Counted from the stretch's first letter, positions 42,363 through 52,046 are shown. The stretch: DNA of 64,000 bases from Burkholderia ubonensis (GCF_001718695.1 NZ_CP013420.1:1178001-1242000); one strand, 5' to 3'. The notes: a model not told the origin generated them from the letters alone. Numbers and translations are program-made.

Positions 42363-43742
42363 ATGCCCGACTCCGCCTTGTCGCCCGCGGCCGGCGCACA
42401 CCCGACCGATGTGTCGCATCGGCGCTTGCTCGCGCTCGCTTTCCCGATCGTCCTCGCGAACCTGACCCAGCCGATTCTCGGCGCGGTCGACACGGCCGTT
42501 GCCGGCCACCTCGACGGCGCGCAGTATCTCGGCGGCGTCACGCTCGGCGGGCTGGTCTTCAATTTCGTGTTCTGGGGCTTCGGCTTCCTGCGGATGGGCA
42601 CGACGGGCCTCGTCGCGCAGGCGCACGGCGCGCGCGACGACAACGGCATCCGGCTGAACCTGCTGCGCGCACTGATCGCCGCGTTCGCGCTCGGCGCCGC
42701 GGTGCTGGCGCTGCAGGCGCCGCTGCTGTCGATTGCGCTCACCGCGCTGGGCGGCAGCGACGCGGTGCGCGCCACGGCGCTGACGTACGGCCACGCGCGG
42801 ATCTGGAGCGCCCCGTTCGCGCTCGCGAACTACGTCGTGCTCGGCTACCTGCTCGGGGTGCAGCGGGTCCGGCTCGCGCTCGTCGCGCAGGTGTTCATCA
42901 ACGCGGTGAACATCGGCGCGGTGCTGCTGTACGTGTACGGCTTCGACTGGGGCATCGCCGGCATCGGCGCCGCGACCGCCACCGCGGACGCGTGCGGCTT
43001 CGCGCTCGGCGCGTGGATGCTGTGGCGGCTGCGGCCGCGCGGCCTGCCGCCGCTCGCCGCGCGTGCGCTCATCGACCGCGCCGCGCTCGTGCGCCTCATC
43101 GCATTGAATCGCGACATCTTCATCCGCACGCTGTGCCTGCTGACCGCGTTCGGCTGGTTCGCGCACCTCGGTGCGCAACAGGGCGACGCGACGCTGGCGG
43201 CGAACGCACTGCTGCTCAACTTCCAGACCTTCATGGCGTACGGCCTCGACGGCTTCGCGCATGCGGCCGAAGCGCTCGTCGGCGCGGCGGCCGGTGCGCG
43301 CGATCGCGCGGCGTTCCGGCAGGCGGTCCGCGTCACGCTGTTCTGGTCCGCGCTCGGCGCGCTGGCGTTCACGCTCGTCTACTGGACGGCGGGCGGCTGG
43401 ATCGTCGCGCGCCTGACCGACCAGGCGGCAATCCGCGCGGTCGCGGATCGCTATCTGCCGTGGGCCGCGCTCTCGCCCGTCGTGTCCGTGTGGGGATTCC
43501 TGCTCGACGGCGTGTTCATCGGCGCGACGCAGACCCGTGCGCTGCTGCGCGCAATGGTCGTGTCGTTCGCGGTGTTCGCCGCCGCCGCGCTCACCCTCGT
43601 CGGCCCGTTCGGCAATCACGGGCTCTGGCTCGCGCTGCTGCTGTTCATGGCCGCGCGCGGCGCGACGCTCGCGCGCTACCTGCCCGGCTTGTCGGCGCGG
43701 ATCGGCGGCGACGCGCGGGCGGCGCCGACATCCGCCGCATAG
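42363..43742 (+). CDS. MATE family efflux transporter (DinF-like)
   Basis: The 459-aa protein has twelve hydrophobic spans. The start HRRLLALAFPIVLANLTQPILG followed by DTAVAGHL is typical of the DinF branch of MATE exporters. Family members expel cationic compounds or drugs in exchange for sodium ions or protons. Acidic residues in the first and seventh helices fit ion coupling, but substrate and ion cannot be read from the sequence. It follows DUF2288 with a ten-base gap. Confidence 0.9.
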   Translation: MPDSALSPAAGAHPTDVSHRRLLALAFPIVLANLTQPILGAVDTAVAGHLDGAQYLGGVTLGGLVFNFVFWGFGFLRMGTTGLVAQAHGARDDNGIRLNLLRALIAAFALGAAVLALQAPLLSIALTALGGSDAVRATALTYGHARIWSAPFALANYVVLGYLLGVQRVRLALVAQVFINAVNIGAVLLYVYGFDWGIAGIGAATATADACGFALGAWMLWRLRPRGLPPLAARALIDRAALVRLIALNRDIFIRTLCLLTAFGWFAHLGAQQGDATLAANALLLNFQTFMAYGLDGFAHAAEALVGAAAGARDRAAFRQAVRVTLFWSALGALAFTLVYWTAGGWIVARLTDQAAIRAVADRYLPWAALSPVVSVWGFLLDGVFIGATQTRALLRAMVVSFAVFAAAALTLVGPFGNHGLWLALLLFMAARGATLARYLPGLSARIGGDARAAPTSAA

Positions 43743-43745
43743 GCG

Positions 43746-43919
43746 TTACTGCGTCGCGGACGGCGGCTCGGCCAGCATCGACGGCGGCGTCATGTCGGTC
43801 GGCACGCCGTGATAATCGGCCGGGTCCTGCGGCGGGTGGCCGCGGCGGGCCTGGCGGGGGTCGCTCGCGCAGCCGGCGAGGATCGATGCGGCCAGCACGG
43901 CCAGCACGAAACGGGTCAT
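43746..43919 (-). CDS. 57-aa lipoprotein
   Basis: ATG 43919 encodes MTRFVLAVLAASILAGC, a lipoprotein signal with lipobox LAGC, followed by a 40-residue polar, Pro-rich tail (DPRQARRGHPPQDPADYHG). It is convergent with the MATE gene, whose stop is three bases away. A small outer-membrane lipoprotein of unknown role. Confidence 0.6.
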   Translation of the reverse strand: MTRFVLAVLAASILAGCASDPRQARRGHPPQDPADYHGVPTDMTPPSMLAEPPSATQ

Positions 43920-44056
43920 CAGGTCTTGCTCCGGAAAGGAACGCGCGCCTGCGGCGCGCTCGGGTCGGGCGAGTCTAACGGATTTCCGCCTTCGAAGTGG
44001 CGACGCGCATGTCCTACTATGTACTGATGGCGCTGTGCCGTTGAAAGGAGGCTGCC

Positions 44057-44227
44057 ATGTCGTCTGAGGAAATCGCCGGCCTGATCGGCCTGTTCATCGG
44101 CCTGATGGTGCTGGTCGCCCTGTCGTACTTCGAGGCGCGCGAATACAAGCGCACTCACGGCGGCGAGGGCATGATCCACCACTGGATGGCGGAGCACCAC
44201 CTGCTCGACTGGCGGCGCAAGCACTAA
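44057..44227 (+). CDS. 56-aa membrane-anchored protein
   Basis: ATG 44057 follows AAAGGAGG. The N-terminus has one membrane span (IAGLIGLFIGLMVLVALSYF) and the tail is rich in His, Trp and charged residues (MIHHWMAEHHLLDWRRKH). The several histidines could bind metal, but no family is recognised. It stands alone between divergent neighbours. Confidence 0.6.
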   Translation: MSSEEIAGLIGLFIGLMVLVALSYFEAREYKRTHGGEGMIHHWMAEHHLLDWRRKH

Positions 44228-44455
44228 GCCGTCCCGCCGCCCTTCCCGTCTCGACCTGCGCGGAAGCGAGGTCGTCCTGCACCGTGCCGTTTGGGCACGG
44301 AGGGTGGGCTGTGTCGCGCAAAACAATGGGGAGCCGGATTCGCCGTCACTTGCGCTGAAAGGACAAGCGGACAAACGAACGAACGCCGCCGTGCGGTCTG
44401 CCGCCGGCGGCGTTCATGTGTGCGCACCCCGCGCGGGCGCACGTCCGATCGATGC

Positions 44456-45262
44456 TCAGCCCAGGAAGTGGCGGGCGTAGCGCGCGTTTATGTCGGACAG
44501 GCGGAACAGCGTCAGGAAATCCGCGCAGTTGAAGTCCGGATCCCAGGCGGGTGCGCCGCAGATCTTCGCGCCGAGCCGCAGGTAGCCCTTGATCAGCGGC
44601 GGCGGCGCAACGGCGACGCCGGTCTGCAGCTCGTCGACCGGCAGCGCCGTGTGCGGGAACGCGCGATATTCGGGATCGGTCAGTGCGCTGGCCGGCAGCG
44701 ACTGGTACAGGTTCGCCGCGTAGTGGCCGCCGTCGGCCATCGACACGCTCGCGCAGCCGAGCATCGTCTCATAGCCGTTCTGCATCATGTACGCGCCGAG
44801 GCCGCCCCAGAGCGCCATGATGACCGCGCCGCTGCGATAGTCGCTATGCACGCACGAGCGGCCGACCTCGACCATCTTGCCGCGCAGGTGCGTCAGGCGC
44901 GACAGGTCGAATTCCCCTTCCGCGTACAGGCGGCCGACACGGGCGGCCTCGTGCGGCGGCAGCACGCGATACGTGCCGACGACCTTCAGGGTGTCGAGGT
45001 CGCGAACCAGCAGGTGGTCGCAATAGGCGTCGAAAGGATCCACGTCGAGACCGGCGGGACCGCTGACCTGCGCGCCCATCTCTTCGGCGAACACGCTGTA
45101 GCGCAGGCGCTGGGCCTCGCGCAGCTCGTCTTCCGTGCGCGCCCAAGCGGCGCGCAGGCGGAACTCCGCCGTGACGGTTTCAGCGGCGCGCGGCAGGTGG
45201 CGCCGCGCCGAGTCGAGGGGCAGCGAGGCAAAGGGGAGCGTAGGCGTCGGCAGTTCTCGCAT
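44456..45262 (-). CDS. olsB: OlsB-like GNAT acyltransferase (ornithine lipid synthesis)
   Basis: ATG 45262 with AGGAAAG upstream gives 268 aa; an in-frame start further up is possible. Conserved blocks are AQRLRYSVFAEEMGA, DPFDAYCDHLLVRDL, VVGTYRVLPPHEA, EVGRSCVHSDYR and SVSMADGGHYAANLYQSL, all found in OlsB / hemolysin-like acyltransferases. OlsB attaches a 3-hydroxyacyl chain from acyl carrier protein to ornithine, the first step to ornithine lipids, which replace phospholipids in many bacteria when phosphate is scarce. The acyltransferase that adds the second chain (OlsA) is not nearby. The phosphate regulon lies about 5 kb away, which fits the role but may be chance. Confidence 0.8.
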   Translation of the reverse strand: MRELPTPTLPFASLPLDSARRHLPRAAETVTAEFRLRAAWARTEDELREAQRLRYSVFAEEMGAQVSGPAGLDVDPFDAYCDHLLVRDLDTLKVVGTYRVLPPHEAARVGRLYAEGEFDLSRLTHLRGKMVEVGRSCVHSDYRSGAVIMALWGGLGAYMMQNGYETMLGCASVSMADGGHYAANLYQSLPASALTDPEYRAFPHTALPVDELQTGVAVAPPPLIKGYLRLGAKICGAPAWDPDFNCADFLTLFRLSDINARYARHFLG

Positions 45263-45411
45263 TAGGCTTTCCTGATCGTAAGGAATAAGACGACATGCCC
45301 GCCAATTTAGTAACCGGCTGTGACCGTTACGTGGCAAGTCCGTGTCCGTTCAGTGACGTGTCGCCGAACTGACTTTAGCAGAAAGCTTGCGAAAACGTAT
45401 GATCAAACCCT

Positions 45412-45873
45412 TCAAACCAGATCCGGCGTCAAGACGGCGCGCAGCACCGCCTGCCGGTTGCCGTTGCGCGTGCGGCTCGCGAGCCATACGATGCCGCCTT
45501 TCTTGATGCTCCAGCTGTCGTCACTGCCGGCCACCAGCTGCGCGGCGACGCTGCCGAGCGTCGGCTGGTGGCCGACGATCACCACCGTCGGCGCGATGCC
45601 GTCGGGCCAGCCGGCCGCCGCGAGCACGTCGTCGACGTCCGCGCCGGGCGCGAGCGCGTCGACGGTCCGGTACTGGTCGGTCAGCGCCTCGACCGTCTGC
45701 ACGGTGCGCGCCGCCGGGCTCGCGAGGATCACGCTGCCGGCTTCCAGCCGGCCGCGCAGCCATTTCGCCATCGCCTGCGCCTCCTTGCGCCCGCGCGCGG
45801 TCAGCTGGCGCGCGAGGTCGCTCGCCGCGTAGTCTTCGGCCTCGGCGTGGCGCCACAGGATCAGGTTCATCAT
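45412..45873 (-). CDS. sixA: Phosphohistidine phosphatase SixA
   Basis: ATG 45873, with GGAGAA upstream, gives 153 aa. The histidine phosphatase motif is LILWRHAEAED (catalytic His), with the second Arg in LASPAARTVQTVE and the second His in VVIVGHQPTLG. SixA proteins are short single-domain phosphatases that remove phosphate from histidine-containing phosphocarriers such as ArcB or PTS proteins. The gene is alone and minus-strand, ahead of tRNA-Pro on the other strand. Confidence 0.9.
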   Translation of the reverse strand: MMNLILWRHAEAEDYAASDLARQLTARGRKEAQAMAKWLRGRLEAGSVILASPAARTVQTVEALTDQYRTVDALAPGADVDDVLAAAGWPDGIAPTVVIVGHQPTLGSVAAQLVAGSDDSWSIKKGGIVWLASRTRNGNRQAVLRAVLTPDLV

Positions 45874-45976
45874 GGTTTTCTCCGCGGTGCGTGACGGGTT
45901 TGCACCACCACGGCACTCGAACATGCATCGTGCGATTGACCTGGCACGCTATTCAACGATAGAATCTTTGGCTCGT

Positions 45977-46053
45977 CGGAGCGTAGCGCAGCCTGGTAGC
46001 GCATCTGATTTGGGATCAGAGGGTCGTAGGTTCGAATCCTATCGCTCCGACCA
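45977..46053 (+). tRNA. tRNA-Pro(TGG)
   Basis: A complete cloverleaf is visible: acceptor CGGAGCG/CGCTCCG, D-arm GCGC...GCGC, anticodon arm TCTGA-TTTGGGA-TCAGA (anticodon TGG), T-arm GTAGG-TTCGAAT-CCTAT, encoded ACCA. No insertion is seen at its 3' end. Confidence 0.95.
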
Positions 46054-46061
46054 AAGGAATC

Positions 46062-46100
46062 AAGGGGTTACATGCCAAAAGCGTGTAACCCCTTTTTCTT
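46062..46100 (+). terminator. Terminator after tRNA-Pro
   Basis: AAGGGGTTACA and TGTAACCCCTT form an eleven-base stem followed by TTTCTTTTT, nine bases after the tRNA. Confidence 0.85.
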
Positions 46101-46195
46101 TTTGCGCAGTAGCGACCGGTTTTCACCGGCGCCAGCCCACGCACGAATCTTGCGACACCACGCGATAATATCCGTGATCAAACTCGCAACCGCGC

Positions 46196-46630
46196 ATGAA
46201 CGACCCAATTTTCAAAACCGCCCTCTTCGGCGCGCTGCTCGCGTTCGCCGCATCGTGCAACGCCGCACCCGGCAAATCGCTCGACGATGCGCTCGACTGT
46301 CATTCCAACGGCCACAAGTTCGTCGCGCCGCTGCTCGCCGCCGGCGATATCGAGCGGGAGCCGATGCACGTCGAGTCGAATTCGGTCAACGCGTTCCACA
46401 CCGAGCACGAACTGACCGCCTACGGCTTCGGCGTCTACGTCGTGCTCGGCTACCAGGCGAACGACCCGATCTTCCGCCAGGGCAGCGGCACGCCGATCGG
46501 CGAATGGGCATACGGGGTCGTGGTCAAGGGCATGAAGAGCTCGGTCGAGGCGGCCGTGCGCAAGGCGGGCAGCGACGCGACCGTCAAGCAGGCGTTCCCG
46601 TTCCTGACGGCGATCGTGTGCTCTGACTGA
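46196..46630 (+). CDS. Secreted hypothetical protein
   Basis: The 144-aa product has an N-terminal signal peptide (FKTALFGALLAFAASCNAA), cleaved near AAPG. The mature protein is small and beta-rich (NAFHTEHELTAYGFGVYVVL) with cysteines in DDALDCHS and the C-terminal IVCSD that may pair. No recognised domain. Convergent with ppx. Confidence 0.6.
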   Translation: MNDPIFKTALFGALLAFAASCNAAPGKSLDDALDCHSNGHKFVAPLLAAGDIEREPMHVESNSVNAFHTEHELTAYGFGVYVVLGYQANDPIFRQGSGTPIGEWAYGVVVKGMKSSVEAAVRKAGSDATVKQAFPFLTAIVCSD

Positions 46631-46695
46631 GCGAGTCGCGCAGAATCCGGGCGCGCGCAAACGCGCCGCCCGCCCACGCGCGAACGCCGAACGCA

Positions 46696-48213
46696 TCAAG
46701 CGCCGGTATAGACGACGCGATACGGGATGCCGACCTTCTCCCATTCCGCCGCCTCCTGGCTGAGGCTGTAGTCGGTCAGCGGATTCTGCTCGACCCACGC
46801 GCCCGGCAGGCGCACTTCGTAGCCGCCCTTCTTCATCTGGGTGACCGAAATGTCCGGCAGCCCCGCATCCGTGCGGCGCCGGCACAGCAGCGCGGCCAGC
46901 CGCAGGCAGAACAGCAGCGGCCATTCGACCTCGCGCGCCTGCGACAGCTTGCCGAGCTTGCCCGCATGGCCGAGCACGAGCGCGGCGAGCCGCGCCTGGT
47001 CGGTGCGCGAGAAACCCGGCATGTCCGCGTTGCTCGCGATGTAAGCGGAATGCTTGTGATACGCGCTGTGCGAAATCGACAGGCCGATCTCGTGCAGCGC
47101 CGCCGCCCAGCCGAGGAACATCCGGCTTTCCTCGCGGCGCTCGTCGTCCGGCTCGTCCTCGAGCTGGTCGTAGAAGCGCACCGCCAGCGCGGCGATCCGC
47201 TCGGCCTGCGCGCGATCCACGCCGTAGCGGCGCGTGAAGCCCTCGACGGTCACCGCGCGCATGTCCTCGTGCTGCGCGCGGCCGAGCAGGTCGTACAGCA
47301 CGCCGAGGCGCAGCGCGCCGTCGGTCGTGTCGACGTAGTCGATGCCGAGCTCCTCGAACACCGCGAGCATGATCGCCAGCCCGCCCGCGAGCACCGGCAC
47401 GCGGTCGGGCTTCAGCGCGACGAGCTTCAGCCGGTTGACGTTCTCGGACTTGATCAGCGCGCGCTTCAGGCGCTCCAGCCCGCCGCGCGAAATCCCGTGC
47501 GACACGCCGGGATCGTTGAAGCCGTTCGCCTCGACGAGCTCCGCGAGCGCGCGCGCGGTGCCCGACGAGCCGATCGCCTGGTCCCACCCCGCCTTCTTGT
47601 ACTCGCCCGAGATGATCTGGATCTCGCGCTTCGCGGCGAGCTCGGCCTGCCGCATCGTGTATTCGTCGACGTTGCCGGCCGGGAAGAACGCGCGGCTGTG
47701 GCTCACGCAGCCGATGTACAGGCTTTCCATCACGAGCGGCGTGTAGTGCGAGCCGATGATGAATTCGGTCGAGCCGCCGCCGATGTCGACGACGAGCCGC
47801 TTGCCGGCGCTCGCCGGCACCGAATGCGCGGCGCCCGCATAGATCAGGCGCGCCTCTTCGCGGCCCGCGATCACCTCGATCGGGAAGCCGAGCGCCGCTT
47901 CGGCCTCGACGAGAAATTCGCCCGCGTTCTTCGCGACGCGCAGCGTGTTGGTCGCGACCGCACGCACGTGATCCGGATGGAAATCGCGCAGCCGTTCGCC
48001 GAATCGCTTGAGGGCCTCCCAGCCACGCTCCTGCGACGCGCGATCGAGCATCTTGTCGCTCGACAGGCCCGCTGCGAGCCGCACCGGCTCGCGCAGCGCG
48101 TCGACAGGATAGATCTGGCTGCCCGCCGGCGTCTCCTCGATGCGCCCGACGATCAGCCGGAAGCTGTTCGAGCCGAGATCCACGGCAGCCAGCAAGTGGG
48201 GGGTCGTAACCAT
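46696..48213 (-). CDS. ppx: Exopolyphosphatase Ppx
   Basis: ATG 48213 gives 505 aa. Ppx removes terminal phosphates from polyphosphate; the family also hydrolyses pppGpp. The ASKHA fold motifs are clear: LLAAVDLGSNSFRLIVGR (phosphate 1), RLVVDIGGGSTEFIIG (phosphate 2), and ATNTLRVAKNAGEFL between them with the catalytic-type Glu in IAGREEARLIY. The C-terminal half is the HD-like helical domain (AALHEIGLSISHSAYHKHSAYI). It is divergent from ppk, so synthesis and breakdown of polyphosphate are encoded side by side. Confidence 0.95.
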   Translation of the reverse strand: MVTTPHLLAAVDLGSNSFRLIVGRIEETPAGSQIYPVDALREPVRLAAGLSSDKMLDRASQERGWEALKRFGERLRDFHPDHVRAVATNTLRVAKNAGEFLVEAEAALGFPIEVIAGREEARLIYAGAAHSVPASAGKRLVVDIGGGSTEFIIGSHYTPLVMESLYIGCVSHSRAFFPAGNVDEYTMRQAELAAKREIQIISGEYKKAGWDQAIGSSGTARALAELVEANGFNDPGVSHGISRGGLERLKRALIKSENVNRLKLVALKPDRVPVLAGGLAIMLAVFEELGIDYVDTTDGALRLGVLYDLLGRAQHEDMRAVTVEGFTRRYGVDRAQAERIAALAVRFYDQLEDEPDDERREESRMFLGWAAALHEIGLSISHSAYHKHSAYIASNADMPGFSRTDQARLAALVLGHAGKLGKLSQAREVEWPLLFCLRLAALLCRRRTDAGLPDISVTQMKKGGYEVRLPGAWVEQNPLTDYSLSQEAAEWEKVGIPYRVVYTGA

Positions 48214-48486
48214 CAGAAGGGGCTCCGTGCGCATGCACCGGCGGCAACCGCCGCCGCGATGCAGTGATTCAAAGGCGACATTTTAAGCGTGGAACGCGTG
48301 CCGGTGTCACGTTCGCCGGGCATGCGCCCCGCAGCATTGTATATAGGTGAAACATTTATGAGACGAAAGGTTTCCGGCGTAGAATTTGCCGATACCTAAC
48401 GACCCGTGTCATCAGCACGTCATCGCACCGTGAGAGTTTCCGAGCGTCCTTTCGAGTCGTTGCCCGATCAGCCCCCTACTCTGCCG

Positions 48487-50550
48487 ATGTCCGCCCGCTA
48501 CCCGCTTCTCAATCGTGAACTCGGCATCCTGGGATTCAACGAGCGCGTGCTCGCACAGGCGGCCGACCCGCATGTCCCGCTGCTGGAGCGCCTGCGCTTC
48601 GTCTGCATCACGAGCAGCAACCTGGACGAATTCTTCGAAGTGCGGATGGCCGGCCTGCAGGAGCAGATCCGCGACAATCCCGGCGCGCTCACGCCCGACG
48701 GCATGTCGCTGCAACACGCTTACGACCTCGTCGTCGAGCGCGCGCAGCGGCTCGTGCACCGGCAGTACACGATGCTGCACGAAACTGTGCTGCCGGCGCT
48801 CGAGCAGGAAGGCATCTACTTCCACAGCAGCGATTCGTGGAACGACGAGCAGACCGAGTGGGCGCGGCGCTACTTCTTCGACGAGCTGCTGCCGGTGCTG
48901 ACGCCGATCGGCCTCGATCCCGCGCACCCGTTTCCGCGCGTGCTGAACAAGAGCCTGAACTTCGTCGTCGAGCTCGAGGGCCGCGACGCGTTCGGCCGCC
49001 AGGCCGTGCTCGGCATCGTGCAGGCGCCGCGCGCGCTGCCGCGCGTCGTGCGCATGCCGCAGCCGCTGTCCGGATTCGAGCACGGCTTCGTGCTGCTGAG
49101 CTCGTTCATGCAGCGCTTCGTCGGCGAGCTGTTCCCGCAGCTCGTCGTGAAGAGCTGCAACCAGTTCCGCATCACGCGCAACAGTGAGCTGTTCGTCGAC
49201 GAAGACGAAATCACGAACCTGCGCGTCGCGCTGCAGGGCGAACTGCCCGCGCGCCACCTCGGCAACGCGGTGCGCCTCGAGGTGTCCGCCGACACGCCGC
49301 CGCACATCGTGCGGCGCCTGCTCGAGGAAGGCGGGCTCGGCGAGAAGGATTGCTATCGGGTGATCGGCTCGGTGAACCTCGTGCGGCTGATGCAGATCCC
49401 CGATCTCGTCGACCGGCCGGACCTGAAATTCGCGCCGTTCACCGCGTCGATCCCGCCGGGAATCGCGAATGCGCCGTCGATGTTCGACGCGATCGACGAC
49501 GGCGACATCCTGCTGCATCACCCGTACGAGAGCTTCCAGCCCGTGCTCGAGCTGCTGCAGCAGGCGGCGCAGGACCCGAGCGTCGTCGCGATCAAGCAGA
49601 CGATCTACCGCACCGGCACCGATTCGCCGCTGATGGACGCGCTGATGGAAGCCGCGCGCAACGGCAAGGAAGTGACCGTCGTCGTCGAGCTGCTCGCGCG
49701 CTTCGACGAGGAAACCAACATCAACTGGGCGTCGCAGCTCGAAGCCGTCGGCGCGCACGTCGTGTACGGCGTCGTCGGGCACAAGTGCCACGCGAAGATG
49801 ATGCTGATCGTGCGGCGCGTCGTGCAGGGCGGCAAGGCGTCGCTGCGCCGCTACGTGCACCTCGGCACCGGCAACTACCATCCGCGCACCGCGCGCCTCT
49901 ATTCCGACTTCGGGCTGATGACGGCCGACCAGAAGATCTGCGAGGACGTGCATCACGTGTTCCAGCAGCTGACCGGCATCGGCGGCGAGCTGACGCTGCA
50001 CGAGCTGTGGCAGTCGCCGTTCACGCTGCATCCGCGCATCATCGACGGCATCCGCGCCGAAACCGAGAACGCGCGCGCCGGCAAGCGCGCACGCATCGTC
50101 GCGAAGATGAACGCGCTGCTCGAGCCGTCGGTGATCGCCGCGCTGTACGAAGCGTCGCAGGCGGGCGTGAAGGTCGACCTGATCGTGCGCGGCGTCTGCG
50201 CGCTGAAGCCGGGCGTGCCGGGGCTGTCGGACAACATCACGGTGCGCTCGATCGTCGGCCGCTTCCTCGAGCATCACCGCATCTACTATTTCCACGCGAA
50301 CGGCGCGGAAGACGTGTACCTGTCGAGCGCGGACTGGATGGACCGCAACCTGTTCCGCCGCGTCGAGGTCGCGTTCCCGATCCGCGAGCGCAAGCTCAAG
50401 CGCCGCGTGATCGCGGAAGGCCTGTCGGTGTTTCTCGGCGACAACCAGTCGGCATGGCTGATGCAAAGCGACGGCCACTATCGCCGACGCCGCGCGGGCA
50501 AGACGACGCGCAACGCGCAGCTCGGCCTGCTCGCGAAGTTCTGCTCGTAG
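48487..50550 (+). CDS. ppk1: Polyphosphate kinase 1
   Basis: ATG 48487 gives 687 aa beginning MSARYPLLNRELGILGFNER, the usual start of the family; a GTG at 48406 would add 27 residues without family character. The kinase transfers the gamma phosphate of ATP onto polyphosphate through phosphohistidine. Conserved parts are SSNLDEFFEVRMAGLQEQ, AIKQTIYRTGTDSPLM, the autophosphorylated His region GVVGHKCHAKMMLI, RRYVHLGTGNYHPRTA and the late VYLSSADWMDRNLFRRVE. The 270 bases between ppx and ppk hold the divergent promoters; no convincing Pho box was found there. Confidence 0.95.
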   Translation: MSARYPLLNRELGILGFNERVLAQAADPHVPLLERLRFVCITSSNLDEFFEVRMAGLQEQIRDNPGALTPDGMSLQHAYDLVVERAQRLVHRQYTMLHETVLPALEQEGIYFHSSDSWNDEQTEWARRYFFDELLPVLTPIGLDPAHPFPRVLNKSLNFVVELEGRDAFGRQAVLGIVQAPRALPRVVRMPQPLSGFEHGFVLLSSFMQRFVGELFPQLVVKSCNQFRITRNSELFVDEDEITNLRVALQGELPARHLGNAVRLEVSADTPPHIVRRLLEEGGLGEKDCYRVIGSVNLVRLMQIPDLVDRPDLKFAPFTASIPPGIANAPSMFDAIDDGDILLHHPYESFQPVLELLQQAAQDPSVVAIKQTIYRTGTDSPLMDALMEAARNGKEVTVVVELLARFDEETNINWASQLEAVGAHVVYGVVGHKCHAKMMLIVRRVVQGGKASLRRYVHLGTGNYHPRTARLYSDFGLMTADQKICEDVHHVFQQLTGIGGELTLHELWQSPFTLHPRIIDGIRAETENARAGKRARIVAKMNALLEPSVIAALYEASQAGVKVDLIVRGVCALKPGVPGLSDNITVRSIVGRFLEHHRIYYFHANGAEDVYLSSADWMDRNLFRRVEVAFPIRERKLKRRVIAEGLSVFLGDNQSAWLMQSDGHYRRRRAGKTTRNAQLGLLAKFCS

Positions 50551-50588
50551 CGACGCCGTGCGCGCGCTCGCGCGCCGCGCAGCAAACG

Positions 50589-50619
50589 AAAAAGCACAAC
50601 CCGCGGGTTGTGCTTTTTT
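50589..50619. terminator. Bidirectional terminator between ppk and phoR
   Basis: AAAAAGCACAACCC and GGGTTGTGCTTTTTT form a long stem with A and T runs on both sides, so it can stop transcripts from both convergent genes. Confidence 0.85.
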
Positions 50620-50667
50620 CATTCCGGGCCGCGCGCCGATGCAGCGCCCGGCGCGCGCGTTACACGC

Positions 50668-51987
50668 TCACGCCTCGAACGCCGCGGGCCGGATCGCGAT
50701 CACGCGCGACGCCGGGAACCGCGCGGTGAACGTGCTGCCGCGTCCTTCCTCGCTCTGGATGTACAGGTGCGCGTCGTGCCGCTGCAGCACATGCTTGACG
50801 ATCGCGAGCCCGAGGCCGGTGCCGCCCGTGTCGCGCGACCGGCTGCGGTCGACGCGGTAGAAGCGTTCGGTCAGCCGCGGCAGGTCGGCCGCCGGTATGC
50901 CGAACCCGCTGTCGGTCACCGAGAACACCGCCTGCGCGCCTTCGCGCCGCCACGACACGACGATCTTGCCGCCCTCCGGCGTATAGCGGATCGCGTTGAT
51001 CACGAGGTTCGCGAACGCGCTGAAGATCTCCGTCTGCGCACCGGCGACCGCAAGCGTGTCGTCGAGCGTGAACGAGATGTCGTGATGCCCGTTCGACAGC
51101 GACTGCGCGTCTTCCTTCAGATGGTCGAACACGGAGCGCATGTCGATCGCGCGGTCGGCGGCCGGCTTGCCGTCGCCTTCGAGCTTCGCGAGCACCAGCA
51201 GGTCGGTGACGATGTGCCGCATCCGCGACGCCTGCTGCTCCATCAGGTCGAGGTAGCGGGCACGGTCTTCCTCGTTCAGCGGCAGTTCGCGCATCGTCTC
51301 GAGGAAGCCCGACAGCACGGTGAGCGGCGTCTTCAGCTCGTGCGACACGTTCGCGACGAAGTCGCGCCGCATCGCGTCGGTGCGCTCGAGCTCGGTGATG
51401 TCCTGCGTCAGCAGCAGCTTGCGGTTCTCGCCGTACGGGAACACCTGCACCGCGAGCACGTTCTGCCGCGCGTCGCCCATCCCGTGCATCACGAGCATCT
51501 CCTCGTAATGCTGCGAATTCAGGTAGCGGACGAAATCCGGATGCCTGACGAGATTCGTGACGTGCTGGCGCAGGTCGCGCTTCGCATCGAGGCCGAAATG
51601 CACTTCGGCGATCGCGTTGCACCATTCGATCGTGTCGTGCTCGTCGAGCATCGCGACGCCGTTCGGCGACGCCTGGATTGCCTGGATGAAGCGCGAATGC
51701 TGCTGCTCGACCTGCCGCACCTGCGCATGCCACTGCTTCGCGAGCTTGTGCAGCCGGTAGTAGATCTCGCCCCAGATGCCGGGCGCGCTCGGCACTTCGC
51801 CGTATACCGGCGCGTCGAGCAGCCGCCACAGGCGCTGCGTATGAAACGTGCTGAAAAAACCCTGTGCGGCCAGCATCACGGCCGCGAACACGAGCGCGGC
51901 CGTCGGGCCGGCGAAGAAGCCGACCAGTACGCTGATCAGCACGAGCAACACGAGCGACACCAGAAAGCGCGCCCAGATGATGTTCAT
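50668..51987 (-). CDS. phoR: Phosphate sensor histidine kinase PhoR
   Basis: The 439-aa protein has two N-terminal membrane spans (about 8-27 and 29-46), a linker, a PAS domain (about 97-200: FIQAIQASPNGVAMLDEHD), then the HisKA domain with His216 in VANVSHELKTPL, and an ATP-binding domain with an N-box (FANLVINAIRYTPEGG), GFGIPAADL and GTGLGLAIV. PhoR phosphorylates PhoB when phosphate is scarce and is held in check by the Pst transporter and PhoU. It follows phoB with a 60-base gap in the same operon. Confidence 0.95.
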   Translation of the reverse strand: MNIIWARFLVSLVLLVLISVLVGFFAGPTAALVFAAVMLAAQGFFSTFHTQRLWRLLDAPVYGEVPSAPGIWGEIYYRLHKLAKQWHAQVRQVEQQHSRFIQAIQASPNGVAMLDEHDTIEWCNAIAEVHFGLDAKRDLRQHVTNLVRHPDFVRYLNSQHYEEMLVMHGMGDARQNVLAVQVFPYGENRKLLLTQDITELERTDAMRRDFVANVSHELKTPLTVLSGFLETMRELPLNEEDRARYLDLMEQQASRMRHIVTDLLVLAKLEGDGKPAADRAIDMRSVFDHLKEDAQSLSNGHHDISFTLDDTLAVAGAQTEIFSAFANLVINAIRYTPEGGKIVVSWRREGAQAVFSVTDSGFGIPAADLPRLTERFYRVDRSRSRDTGGTGLGLAIVKHVLQRHDAHLYIQSEEGRGSTFTARFPASRVIAIRPAAFEA

Positions 51988-52046
51988 GATTCAGCGTCCG
52001 AAAAGTTGAAATGCCTGCGCGACGCACGATGCGCCGCCCACGTGCT

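Noticed and set aside
48214..48486. Pho box between ppx and ppk
   Set aside because: No pair of CTGTCAT-like repeats with a 4-base spacer could be found, unlike upstream of pstS.
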